Source: JAEUIG01 sp046349775 (lineage in GTDB: Bacteria > Planctomycetota > Planctomycetia > Planctomycetales > Planctomycetaceae). Taken from it: a stretch of 64,000 nucleotides of DNA. Below the pieces are notes generated by a model. That model did no database searches and was not told where the DNA came from. It was given only the letters and a program-made list of their open reading frames with translations. A program made the translations under genes and the position numbers. Positions 36,775-45,284 of this stretch are shown one piece after another. Positions within the stretch are counted from its first letter, which is position 1. Each line of letters starts with the position of its first letter. The DNA lies in assembly GCA_046349775.1 (NCBI GenBank), contig JAXMBS010000023.1, forward strand, positions 10,016 to 74,015, given 5' to 3'.

Positions 36775-36796
36775 GTGCCACTGGCTTCGCCAGTGC
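36775..36796. repeat. Short palindromic intergenic repeat (family A)
   Basis: The palindrome core CACTGGCTTCGCCAGTG also occurs at 56997-57013, and a variant is at 62065-62083. It sits in a 390-base gene-free stretch (36483-36872) between the Gfo/Idh/MocA-like gene and the cupin gene; I see nothing else in this stretch. Confidence 0.7.
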
Positions 36797-36872
36797 GATT
36801 GCGGATTCGGCGACAAGCTGAATGGCCCGAGAATCGTCAATCCAGACACCAATCGACCAGGCAACCCGCACA

Positions 36873-37244
36873 TCACAGGTTTAGCGGCTCCGCCGTACGC
36901 ACCGTAAACGTCTTTCGCACCTTTTCCAGCACCTGCCATTCGGTTTTCATGCCGCGCGGAAACATCGCAAAATCACCGGCCTTGAGTTCGATCCGCTGTC
37001 CGTCGCTTGTGGTGACGATCACGTGTCCGGCGTGCACGTGGACAAATTCATCCCACACAAACTCCCAGGTGAACCGTCCGGGACTGCATTCCCACAATCC
37101 GCTCGATACCCGCTTGTCGTCGGATTGCACCAGCACGCAACCAAAGGCTTCCGGCCTGCCGTCCAGAATCGTCTCCGGCGCCAACGGCATCGGCGGCAGC
37201 GGTTCCCGCAACGCGCGGACGTGCCGGGGTGTGAGCGCACTCAT
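36873..37244 (-). CDS. Cupin-domain protein
   Basis: The 123-residue product (start MSALTPRHVRAL) has the cupin core: GLWECSPGRFTWEFVWDEFVHVHAGHVIVTTSDGQRIELKAGDFAMFPRGMKTEWQV. It resembles the small DUF861/EutQ-like cupins. Metal-ligand and substrate identity are not evident. It is monocistronic, between repeats and a lipoprotein gene. Confidence 0.85.
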   Translation of the reverse strand: MSALTPRHVRALREPLPPMPLAPETILDGRPEAFGCVLVQSDDKRVSSGLWECSPGRFTWEFVWDEFVHVHAGHVIVTTSDGQRIELKAGDFAMFPRGMKTEWQVLEKVRKTFTVRTAEPLNL

Positions 37245-37410
37245 CGCGGATCTCCGGTGAACAGAGAATTCGGCAGCCGTGGCGCAGGCGGAGCGCACGG
37301 GCAGCCCGTTGCACCATTCGATACGCGGATTGCGCCGCAGAAGCAAGCGTCCGAGGTCTGACCCTGGGCGTTCCGCCTTCAGGCGGCGGCAAGCGTCGCG
37401 AGATTTCGCA

Positions 37411-39087
37411 CTACTGGATCAGGAAGCTGATCGGATGCGTCGCGGTTTTCCCGCTGTACTCGTCCTCGACCTTGAGCACCAGCGTGTACGGTCCGGGCGA
37501 CAAGTACTGCGGCAGGTCAATCGTGTAGCTGTGGAAGTAATCGCGTCGGGGCGAACGGCAGACGTCCTCGGTCGGTGACAGAGCGTTTTGTTCCAGGACC
37601 TCTCCTTCGGCGCTGCCTCGTCGGATTTCAATGATCGACTTCAGGCGGGTCGTGAACTGTCCCTGTGGCGTCGGCCGGCTGGCGAAGTTCGACACCTCGG
37701 CGTACAGCAACACCGTCTGACCCGGTCGGAACGCATCCCGCTGCCAGCTTTCAAAGTTTCCGAAGCTGTTGATCTTGTAGCAGAAGCTGACGTTTTTCAG
37801 TTGCAATGCGGCCTGCTGCTCGAGGCGGCTCTGCGCGTAGTCCAGTTGCTGCAGCGTCAGCGCGGCGCGTTCCGCGGCGTCCGGCAGCGCCTGGCCGTCA
37901 AAATAATTCGACACCGCCCAGAACAGTGCCGTCCAGAACTCCTGCTCAGACGGATTGAGTCCCGGAATTGCGGCCTGCGCCCGCTGCGGCTCGTCCGCCA
38001 TCAGGTACAGCATCCGCAGCCACACCTGTTGCTTGACGTAATCGATTCGTTCCGCGTCCGTCAGTCCAGGCTGACGCGCGGCAGCCTCGGCTTCCACCAG
38101 GGCGGTGAGTCGCTGCAACGCGTCCTGCCAGTATCCGCTTTGCAGCGTCGCCGAATTCAGCGACGAAGCGTCCGCCGTCGTTGGTGGCACGCCTGTCACC
38201 GGCGGCGACCCGAGACTGCGGCCCGGTTCCAGACGTCCGAAGCCGGTCGCAGAATCGACCGCGTTGGAGACTGCTCTCGGTTGATTCGGAGCAATCGTGG
38301 GCATCTCGAGCGGCGTGGTCTCAGGCGCTGGATTGCTTAACGAGTCCGGGGGGCGTGCGTCGGTCCGCGTCAGCAGCCCGTCGAAGCTGGTTCGCCGGGT
38401 CGGCGTCGAGGATTCCCGCGAGACGGATTTCCGGCCGAATGGCGAGACGCCTGCAACGTTTGACGACGGTGACGGGTCCGGGGCATTCAATCGTGCAGCC
38501 AGTCCTCCGCCGCCGGATCGTGGCGCGTCGGGGCTGCCGTCGTACGCTTCAAACTCCAGCCGCGGAGCCGAAGCGGTCGGCGGCGACGCCGAATGTCCGT
38601 TGCCGACAATCGAGCCGTCAGGGCTCGTCGCCGAGTGCTGCGCGAGTCCGCCTGTCGGCGCTGTTTCGCTCTTCGCCGCCTGCATCCGGCGTGCCTGCAA
38701 CACGTGCGGCACCGACTCCGGCGGCAGCGACTGCAGTAATGCGAGCCACTGATCCCGCTCCGCCGGCGGACAGTCCTTGAGTTCGGTTTCGATGAGCATC
38801 ATCGTCGCGGCGTCGAGCTTCCGCGCCGGTCGGGTCGCGGACAGTCCCGTTTCGCGGACGGGCGTCTTCGGTTCGTCGGACAGCGAGGCCAGGGGCGAAT
38901 CGGGATCGGAACCCGGTTCTTCCTGCTCCGGAACCTCCTGCTCCGGCGGTTTCTTTCCGCTCTCCGTCGAGCGGAAGGCCGACATCCGGGAAAGCAGCGA
39001 ATCACGGCCCGTGGAGGCCGTCACACAGCCGGTGCTGAGCAGCAGCAGACCGACGGCGGTGCGGCGAAAGGCCGGGCGCAGCGTCAT
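37411..39087 (-). CDS. Large planctomycete-type lipoprotein
   Basis: The ATG at 39087 gives a signal peptide with lipobox LLSTGC at residue 21. The following 330 residues are low-complexity and rich in Pro, Ser, Thr and Glu (for example PPEQEVPEQEEPGSD). From about residue 350 a folded domain appears: LQRLTALVEAEAAARQPGLTDAERIDYVKQQVWLRMLYLM, EQEFWTALFWAVSNYFDG and a beta-rich end (FRPGQTVLLYAEVSNFASRP, SPGPYTLVLKVEDEYSGKTATHPISF). A longer frame to 39372 lacks conserved features. The function is unknown. Confidence 0.8.
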   Translation of the reverse strand: MTLRPAFRRTAVGLLLLSTGCVTASTGRDSLLSRMSAFRSTESGKKPPEQEVPEQEEPGSDPDSPLASLSDEPKTPVRETGLSATRPARKLDAATMMLIETELKDCPPAERDQWLALLQSLPPESVPHVLQARRMQAAKSETAPTGGLAQHSATSPDGSIVGNGHSASPPTASAPRLEFEAYDGSPDAPRSGGGGLAARLNAPDPSPSSNVAGVSPFGRKSVSRESSTPTRRTSFDGLLTRTDARPPDSLSNPAPETTPLEMPTIAPNQPRAVSNAVDSATGFGRLEPGRSLGSPPVTGVPPTTADASSLNSATLQSGYWQDALQRLTALVEAEAAARQPGLTDAERIDYVKQQVWLRMLYLMADEPQRAQAAIPGLNPSEQEFWTALFWAVSNYFDGQALPDAAERAALTLQQLDYAQSRLEQQAALQLKNVSFCYKINSFGNFESWQRDAFRPGQTVLLYAEVSNFASRPTPQGQFTTRLKSIIEIRRGSAEGEVLEQNALSPTEDVCRSPRRDYFHSYTIDLPQYLSPGPYTLVLKVEDEYSGKTATHPISFLIQ

Positions 39088-39164
39088 GACGGCATCCTTG
39101 CACGACGAAGCGGAAAACGACGGTGATTCACGCGAGGGCCCGGCGCGAAACGGCCGCTCTCGCT

Positions 39165-39204
39165 GGGAGATCGGGGGAGCTGGTAGGGGGGAATGGGGCG
39201 GGGA
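39165..39204 (+). other. G-rich tract with potential G-quadruplex
   Basis: Five runs of three to six G are separated by loops of one to eight bases. This is in the gene-free 388 bases (39088-39475) between the lipoprotein start and ffs. It lies on the template side of the lipoprotein promoter region. Apart from this tract and the ffs promoter, nothing else is seen there. Confidence 0.45.
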
Positions 39205-39436
39205 GGCTAGTCGATGCCTGTTTTCCCCACAAGACCGGGTTCTGTTGCAGGGAGGGCGGGTCCGGGGTCTGTCACAATTCTGCCGGACGGTTGGATATCC
39301 GATGGGGTTTAGCGTTGATCCCGGCGCGCCGGGTTGTCTATCGATCCGCAAATCCGGCCATTTCTTTGCCACTCCGCCAATTTGCCGGTTCTTCGACTGA
39401 AAACCGACGACCGACGACCGAAAACCCCCAAACCCA

Positions 39437-39464
39437 TTGGCTTTCCGTCGCCGGCTGCGATAAT
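39437..39464 (+). promoter_or_regulatory. Sigma-70-type promoter of the SRP RNA gene
   Basis: TTGGCT (39437-39442) and GATAAT (39459-39464) are separated by 16 bases, close to consensus. Transcription would begin near 39471-39476, where the RNA helix starts. Confidence 0.7.
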
Positions 39465-39475
39465 CTCTCCCGCGA

Positions 39476-39593
39476 GGGGAGTGAAAGGCTATCTCCCGTA
39501 CGGTGATGCCGTACGAACCGGGTCAGGCGGGAAACCGAGCAGCCCTAAGTATCGTGCACTCAGGTGTGCGCGGAGGTAGCCTTTCACTCCCTT
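39476..39593 (+). ncRNA. ffs: Signal recognition particle RNA (4.5S-type)
   Basis: The conserved SRP domain IV loop is present: GGGTCAGGCGGGAAACCGAG followed by CAGCCC (39530-39544). The 5' arm GGGGAGTGAAAGGCTA (39476-39491) pairs with the 3' arm TAGCCTTTCACTCCCTT (39577-39593), closing a single hairpin of about 118 nucleotides. This is the small bacterial form without an Alu domain. The RNA binds Ffh and targets nascent membrane proteins. A weak T-rich tail follows. Confidence 0.93.
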
Positions 39594-39645
39594 TGTGCTG
39601 CGCGGGGTGAAAAGTGCGAACGGTCGAAAGTCGGGCGGCGGCGAG

Positions 39646-39743
39646 TAGGCTGGGTCGAGACCCAGCTGGATTGTGCGCTGCCAATTGTTGAAGGTGTCAA
39701 CAAAGAACGAGTGCTTCGCAAAGCTGGGTCAAGACCCAGCCTA
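39646..39743. repeat. Paired GCTGGGTCnAGACCCAGC palindromes (family C)
   Basis: TAGGCTGGGTCGAGACCCAGC lies at 39646-39666 and AGCTGGGTCAAGACCCAGCC at 39722-39741. Each is itself a palindrome, and the outer flanks (TAGG / CCTA) make the whole element an inverted repeat. It sits between ffs and the argS stop codon and could form a bidirectional terminator-like structure. Confidence 0.75.
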
Positions 39744-39758
39744 CAATCGCCTCTCCAC

Positions 39759-41735
39759 TCACATCTTCTCGGCGACGCGAATTCCCAGCAGCGACAGTCC
39801 GCGCTCGATCATGCGGCCGGTCAGGTCTACCAGCAGCAGCCGGCTGGTGCGTGTCGCCTCGTCATCGGCCTTGAGTACCGGGCACTGCTCGTAGAACGTC
39901 GATAGCACGTTCGCCGTTTCGAACAGGTATTGCGTGAGCTGGTTCGGCCGGTAGTCTTCCGCGACGGCCGCCAGCGCTTCGGGGAACCGCGCCAACTGCA
40001 GCGCCAGCGCGCGCTCCGCCGGCGCTGTCAACCGGATCGCATCCTGTTGCTGACGTAGTGCCGCTCGATCGACGCCACCTCGCCGCAGGATGCCGCAGAT
40101 TCTTGCGTATGCGTACTGCATGTATGTGGCCGTATCGCCGGTCTTTGCCAGCATCTTCTCCCAACTGAAGACGTAGTCGCTCTCGCGGTTGTGTCGCAGA
40201 TCGGCGTACTTGATGCCTCCGAGCCCGACGATCTCCGCCACCGACTGCCGGGTGGCGTCGTCCAGTTCCGGCGCCGGCTGGTCGCGATCATCCTGCTTGG
40301 CGTTGTCGTTTTCATCGACAATCCGCCGCGCGGCCGCGACCGCCTCGTCCAGCAGGCTCTCGAGGCCGACAGTATCCCCCGCGCGCGTCTTGAACGGCCG
40401 CCCGTCCTCGCCCATGACGGTTCCGAACATGACGTGCTTGAACTCCGTCTGCGTGTAGCCCCACTTGCGGGCCGTCGCAAACAGCAGATCGAAGTGTTCG
40501 CTCTGCCGATCATCGACGACGTAGAGAATCGCGTCTGCCTTCAGCTCCTGTTCGCGGTATGCAATCGTCGCCAGGTCTGTCGTGCCGTAGGTGTAGGCCC
40601 CGTCGCTCTTGCGGATGATCAGTGGCGCGTCGTTCCCTTCGACGAACACGCACAGAGCGCCGTTGCTTTCGGTGGCGAGGCCCTGTGACTGCAGATCCTC
40701 GATCACCTTCGCCAGCCTTGGCTGATACCAGCTTTCTCCGAGCTTGAGGTCAAACGAAATGTCGAGCCGCCGGTAGATCTTGTCGAGCGCGGCCAGGCAC
40801 TGCGGCAGAAACACCTCCCAGAGCCGCAGATTCTCCGCATCTCCCGCATGCAGCTTCGCCGTCTCGTCCCGCGACCCGCGTGCGATGTCGGGATGTGCAT
40901 CCGCTGCGATCTTGAGCGCAGGATCCTCTTCCACGGCGGTGATCTTCTTCAGCGCCGATGCCAGCTCCTCTTCCGCACCCGTCACATCGCTCCGCAGTTT
41001 CTTGATCGCCTTCTTCTGCTCCTTCGGATCGACATCGGACCGGGCCTCGCCGGCGACCAGCGCCTGGTTCCGAGCGACGAGCGTCACTTCCAGTTGTGGC
41101 ACCGCACGCTTGGCTTCGTGGTACTCGCTCAGCGTATTCACCCGCCGATACAGCCGCGCCAGCTCGGCGACCGCATCCCGTTCGTACGCGGCGCGATCGA
41201 GGAAATGCTTGTAGCCGTAAATGATCATTCCGAACTGGGTGCCCCAGTCGCCGAAATGATTGTCGCTGATGACCGTATGCCCCAACGCCCGTAGAATCCG
41301 GCAGAGCGCATCGCCAATCACGGTGCTCCGCAGGTGGCCGACGTGCATCGGCTTCGCCACGTTGGGAGACGAGAAATCGACGACATACCGCCGCGGCTTC
41401 GCCGCCGGACCGACACCCAGCCGGTCATCCGCCGCCGCGCTGTTAATGACCGACTGCAGCCAGTCGTCGCGCAGCTTCAGATTGATGAACCCCGGCCCGG
41501 CCACTTCCGGCGGCACGCACAGATCCGCCACATCGAGACGCTCGACGATCTGCTGCGCGACGTCTCGCGGCGGCTTGCCGAGCTGCTTCGCCAGCGGCAT
41601 CGCACAGTTCGCCTGAAAGTCGCCGAACTTTGTGTCCTGCGCCGGCCGGACCATCGCTGCAAACGGACCAGCGTCCGGGGTCTGTGTCGACAAGGCCGCG
41701 GCGAACCGCTGGCGCAGCTCAGCAAGGATGTTCAT
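39759..41735 (-). CDS. argS: Arginyl-tRNA synthetase
   Basis: ArgRS charges tRNA-Arg. The 658-residue product (start MNILAELRQRF) has the N-terminal Add1 domain, the HIGH signature as KPMHVGHLRSTVIGDAL, and the catalytic core WGTQFGMIIYGYK. It lacks a classical KMSKS and has instead GRPFKTRAGDTVGLE, normal for this enzyme. The DALR anticodon-binding domain ends with YLFETANVLSTFYEQCPVL. It has an inserted charged coiled-coil segment (DPKEQKKAIKKLRSDVTGAEEELASALKKI). Confidence 0.96.
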   Translation of the reverse strand: MNILAELRQRFAAALSTQTPDAGPFAAMVRPAQDTKFGDFQANCAMPLAKQLGKPPRDVAQQIVERLDVADLCVPPEVAGPGFINLKLRDDWLQSVINSAAADDRLGVGPAAKPRRYVVDFSSPNVAKPMHVGHLRSTVIGDALCRILRALGHTVISDNHFGDWGTQFGMIIYGYKHFLDRAAYERDAVAELARLYRRVNTLSEYHEAKRAVPQLEVTLVARNQALVAGEARSDVDPKEQKKAIKKLRSDVTGAEEELASALKKITAVEEDPALKIAADAHPDIARGSRDETAKLHAGDAENLRLWEVFLPQCLAALDKIYRRLDISFDLKLGESWYQPRLAKVIEDLQSQGLATESNGALCVFVEGNDAPLIIRKSDGAYTYGTTDLATIAYREQELKADAILYVVDDRQSEHFDLLFATARKWGYTQTEFKHVMFGTVMGEDGRPFKTRAGDTVGLESLLDEAVAAARRIVDENDNAKQDDRDQPAPELDDATRQSVAEIVGLGGIKYADLRHNRESDYVFSWEKMLAKTGDTATYMQYAYARICGILRRGGVDRAALRQQQDAIRLTAPAERALALQLARFPEALAAVAEDYRPNQLTQYLFETANVLSTFYEQCPVLKADDEATRTSRLLLVDLTGRMIERGLSLLGIRVAEKM

Positions 41736-41801
41736 GCGCCGATGAATACGCACTCAGCGACCGGAATGCAATCACCCGCCTAGTACTCCGTCTATCTCTA
41801 T

Positions 41802-41900
41802 CTGTCAGGCGGTCCACTAGCCCGAAGCGCTAGCGAGGGCGGAGGATTGCGAGGCGGGACGCCCTTGCTGGCGCTACGGGCTAGTGAGTTCACCTGACAG
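41802..41900. repeat. Long imperfect inverted repeat (family D)
   Basis: The left half CTGTCAGG...CACTAGCCCGAAGCGCTAGCGAGGGC is mirrored by GCCCTTGCTGGCGCTACGGGCTAGTG...CCTGACAG. The arms are about 40 bases and the loop about 18. A smaller hairpin (GTCAGGCTTCGCCTGAC, about 41923-41939) follows. It fills the 275-base gap between argS and rsfS. Confidence 0.75.
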
Positions 41901-42010
41901 ACAGCGCTGGCCAGATCACTAGGTCAGGCTTCGCCTGACACAATCCGCGTCCGATCGACGAAAGACCGTCGCAGACCGACGGAGACGCAATACGTCTTGC
42001 ACAGCATGAA

Positions 42011-42415
42011 CTACGCGGCGTCGTCCTCATCCACAAACCGGTCCACCAACTCCGTCCAGTCGACGCGCGGCGCGTCGCCCCACAGATGTTCCAGGTCGTA
42101 CAGACCACGGGCCTCGTCCGTGAACACGTGCACAATCACGTCGCCGAAGTCCTGCACGATCCACTTGCTCGACTCGACCCCTTCCACACCGCGAGACTTC
42201 GAGCCGTAGCGCTTCAGCGTGCGCCGCACTTCGTCCGCAATCGCCGCCATTTGCCGGCGGCTGTTGCCCGTACTGATGACGAAGTAGTCGAAGAGTGGTG
42301 TGATCCCGGTCAGATCGAGGACGATCGTGTCCTTCGCACGAAGATCATCGCAGACCTTGGCAGCCAGACACGCATGCTCCAGGCTGCGAGACGTCGTAAG
42401 AGTGGCGGTGCTCAA
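42011..42415 (-). CDS. rsfS: Ribosomal silencing factor RsfS
   Basis: RsfS binds ribosomal protein uL14 and blocks subunit joining in starvation. The 134-residue product has AAKVCDDLRAKDTIVLDLTGITPLFDYFVISTGNSRRQMAAIADEV and WIVQDFGDVIVHVFTDEARGLYDLEHLWGDAPRVDW, both diagnostic. The 341 bases upstream (42416-42756) hold no gene that I can support, only GACTTCCGACCTCCGGACTCC-type low-complexity phrases. Confidence 0.95.
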   Translation of the reverse strand: MSTATLTTSRSLEHACLAAKVCDDLRAKDTIVLDLTGITPLFDYFVISTGNSRRQMAAIADEVRRTLKRYGSKSRGVEGVESSKWIVQDFGDVIVHVFTDEARGLYDLEHLWGDAPRVDWTELVDRFVDEDDAA

Positions 42416-42756
42416 CGGAGATCAGTGGGCTAGTGCGGCGGACCGGCCGCCATCCGGGAGCCGATTCCAGCAGTCAGGTCAGTATGACTGTCGCACGACT
42501 CCGCAAACGCAACTCCTCATCTGGACCCGTTTGCCCGGTTTACGGTTCGGCGTCCACCGTCGCAACCGGCCGTGGCAAACTTGATCCCTGCATCACCATG
42601 TTCGCCACTCGCGGCCGAACGTCAACCTCGGATTGATGAATTCCCGGTCAATTACGTGCGACTCCGACCGACCCGCCGGAATTTTCTGGACGCCGGACCT
42701 CCCACCTGTAATCGACCCCATTCTGTCCGACTTCCGACCTCCGGACTCCTCCGCCC

Positions 42757-44295
42757 TCACCCCGCCCAATACGTTCGATCCAGTGTCCGATAGTTGATCG
42801 CTTCGCTGAGATGGTGCGCCATGATCTTCGCGCTGCTATCGAGGTCCGCGATCGTCCGTGCCACGCGTAGAATCTTGTCGTGGGCCCGCGCCGACAGGCC
42901 CATCTCGTCCATCGCGCTCTTGAGCAGCGACTCTGCGTCCGTTTCGAGCTGGCAGAACTTCCTGATCTGACGCGGCGCCATCGTGCCGTTCGTCATTCCG
43001 GAATGTTCGGCAAACCTTTCTTTCTGCGCGGCACGGGCCGCGATCACCTGCTCGCGCATCTGCGCGCTGCCTGTCCCCGCAGTCGTGTCCGACAACTCCC
43101 GGAATGGCACCGCCGGCACCTCGATATGAATGTCGATCCGGTCCAACAACGGTCCGCTGATCCGCGACAGATATCGCTCGATCTGCGTCGGGCTGCAGTT
43201 GCAGTGCCGCTTGGGATCGCCGCGAAACCCGCACGGGCACGGGTTCATCGCCGAGACCAGCATCAGGTTCGCCGGAAACGTGACGCTCCCCATCGCCCGC
43301 GAAATCGTCACGGAGTTCTCCTCCAGCGGCTGACGCAGGACTTCCAAAGTGCGACGATTGAACTCCGGCAGCTCGTCCAGAAACAGCACTCCGTTGTGCG
43401 CCAGCGAAATCTCCCCCGGCGTCGGCACGCTGCCGCCGCCGACCAGACCTGCCTCGCTGATCGTGTGATGCGGCGGACGGAACGGACGCGTCAGCAGCAG
43501 CGACTGACCGTCCGGTAAGCGCCCCACCGCGCTGTAGATCCGCGTCGTCTCTAGGCTCTCTTCCGGCGACAGGTCCGGCAGGATTGTCCCCAGCCGCTGC
43601 GCGAGCAGTGTCTTCCCGGTCCCAGGTGAACCGATCATCAGCAGATGGTGCCTGCCCGCCGCAGCGACCGTCACCGCGCGCTTCGCCGATTCCTGACCTT
43701 TCACGTCCGCGTAATCAACGGGGTATCGCCCGTACTCCCGGACCGCCTCCTTCCAACTGAACGGCGTCGGCTCGATCTCGAGTTGTCCGCTATAGAACCC
43801 CACCGCCTCCGCCAGCGAACCGACCGGAATAACCTCGATCCCTTCGACCACAGACGCCTCGCGGGCATTCGCCACCGGCACGACCAGCCCGCGGCGACCG
43901 TCTCGCTGGCACTGCAGCGCCATCGACAGCACGCCCTTGATCGGCCGCACCGCGCCGTCCAGCGCCAGTTCGCCGACGCAAGCGTAGGCGTTCAACTTCT
44001 CCGATGACAATTGCCCGCTGGCCAACAGGAAGCCCAGCCCGATCGGCAGGTCGAACGACGCCGCGTCCTTTGGAAAATCCGCTGGCGACAGATTAATCAC
44101 GATTCGGTCCGTCGGCCGCGTGTACCCGCTGTTGACCAGCGCACGCTCGATCCGATGCGTGCTCTCTTTCACCGCTGCTTCGGCCAGACCGACGAGAATC
44201 GTCTTGGGCATCGCCGCCGGTGAGATGTCGACTTCCACCTCGACCGGGCGGGCATCGATGCCGTACAGCGAATACGTGAGCAGCTTGGCAAGCAT
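42757..44295 (-). CDS. comM: ComM/YifB-family Mg-chelatase-like AAA+ ATPase
   Basis: The 512-residue product (start MLAKLLTYSLYGIDARPVEVEVDIS) has an N-terminal Lon-like domain (IVINLSPADFPKDAASFDLPIGLGFL). The Mg-chelatase ATPase domain follows, with Walker A GSPGTGKTLLAQRL, ISEAGLVGGGSVPTPGEISLAHNGVLFLDELPEF and a Cys cluster (NPCPCGFRGDPKRHCNC). The C-terminal lid is RAHDKILRVARTIADLD. ComM is a hexameric helicase promoting branch migration during natural transformation. Confidence 0.94.
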   Translation of the reverse strand: MLAKLLTYSLYGIDARPVEVEVDISPAAMPKTILVGLAEAAVKESTHRIERALVNSGYTRPTDRIVINLSPADFPKDAASFDLPIGLGFLLASGQLSSEKLNAYACVGELALDGAVRPIKGVLSMALQCQRDGRRGLVVPVANAREASVVEGIEVIPVGSLAEAVGFYSGQLEIEPTPFSWKEAVREYGRYPVDYADVKGQESAKRAVTVAAAGRHHLLMIGSPGTGKTLLAQRLGTILPDLSPEESLETTRIYSAVGRLPDGQSLLLTRPFRPPHHTISEAGLVGGGSVPTPGEISLAHNGVLFLDELPEFNRRTLEVLRQPLEENSVTISRAMGSVTFPANLMLVSAMNPCPCGFRGDPKRHCNCSPTQIERYLSRISGPLLDRIDIHIEVPAVPFRELSDTTAGTGSAQMREQVIAARAAQKERFAEHSGMTNGTMAPRQIRKFCQLETDAESLLKSAMDEMGLSARAHDKILRVARTIADLDSSAKIMAHHLSEAINYRTLDRTYWAG

Positions 44296-44535
44296 GGCCC
44301 TGGCCAGTCTCGTGCGACACAAAAGGCCGCGCGAACGGCCCAAGGTGAACACATTATCAGCAGAGACCGAACACGATGCAACTCAGTCATCCGATGACTC
44401 AAACAGAAGCAGGTCGGGAAACTTCATCCGTCAATCTGCATGCGTGCGGTTCAAAGTCCACTTTGTGTCCTTCGGCGACCTTCTCGGCAACACTTTTTGC
44501 GCAGATGAATGGTTTCAATGTGAACACCTGCTCGT

Positions 44536-45142
44536 TCACGAGACGCGAAGATCCAGCAGCGCCATTTCGTGAAGATCGCTCGCGGCCGTGACCTCGGGAA
44601 ACGTTCGGTTCCACGTCAGCACCGCCAGCACGGCTTGTCGACGACACCACTCAAACAACACCCGAAACGGCGGCGTAAAATCCTCCCGGTCCGCGACCAT
44701 CCTCCGCGTGACCTCCTCCGACGACACCCACTCCAGCTCCGCAATTTCATCCGAATCCGGCACCGGCGTCGCATCGGTCCGCTTGCCGATGTAGAGGTAC
44801 GTATGCTCGTTCGCCGTCTCGGCACTGGCTGGAAACTTCGCCGCGAAATCCAGCAGCGCCCCGCAGTCCAGTTCTTCTTCCAGTTCCCGCACTGCCGCCG
44901 TCGCATAATCCTCGCCCACCGCCAGATGTCCCGATGCCGAGGATGTGATCCGCAACGGGTACTCATCTTTCTGCGTCGACCGGCGATGCAGCAGCAGTTC
45001 GCCGCGAATTGAACACGAGAATATGCACCGCCCGATGCAACTGATCCGCGCGCATGCACCTCGCCGCACGCTTGCCCTGACCGATCACGCGGTCGTCCTC
45101 GTCACACACATCGAACAGTTCGTGAGGGTCGGTGGCAGGCAT
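44536..45142 (-). CDS. Nudix hydrolase (YfcD/IPP-isomerase-like), one frameshift
   Basis: The body (to 44536) carries a full Nudix box: G-HLAVG-E-DYATAAV-RELEEELDCG, after ELLLHRRSTQKDEYP. The true N-terminus lies in another frame: ATG 45142 opens PATDPHELFDVCDEDDRVIGQGKRAAR and LHRAVHILVFNSR, where the family's VFNSRGELLLHRRS should continue. A single missing base near 45003 breaks it. Rejoined, the protein is about 201 residues. These enzymes hydrolyse nucleoside diphosphate derivatives. The substrate is not predictable. Confidence 0.85.
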
Positions 45143-45284
45143 GTACAGTGGCCAGAGGTCAGGGCCAGACAGGAACCAGGAGTCGAATTCAGGTCTCGTC
45201 GGCTAGCCCTCTTTATCCATTCGACATTTGGACATTCCCGCATTCCTTAACATTCATCCGCTTTCCGCTTTCGGCTCTCCGCTT

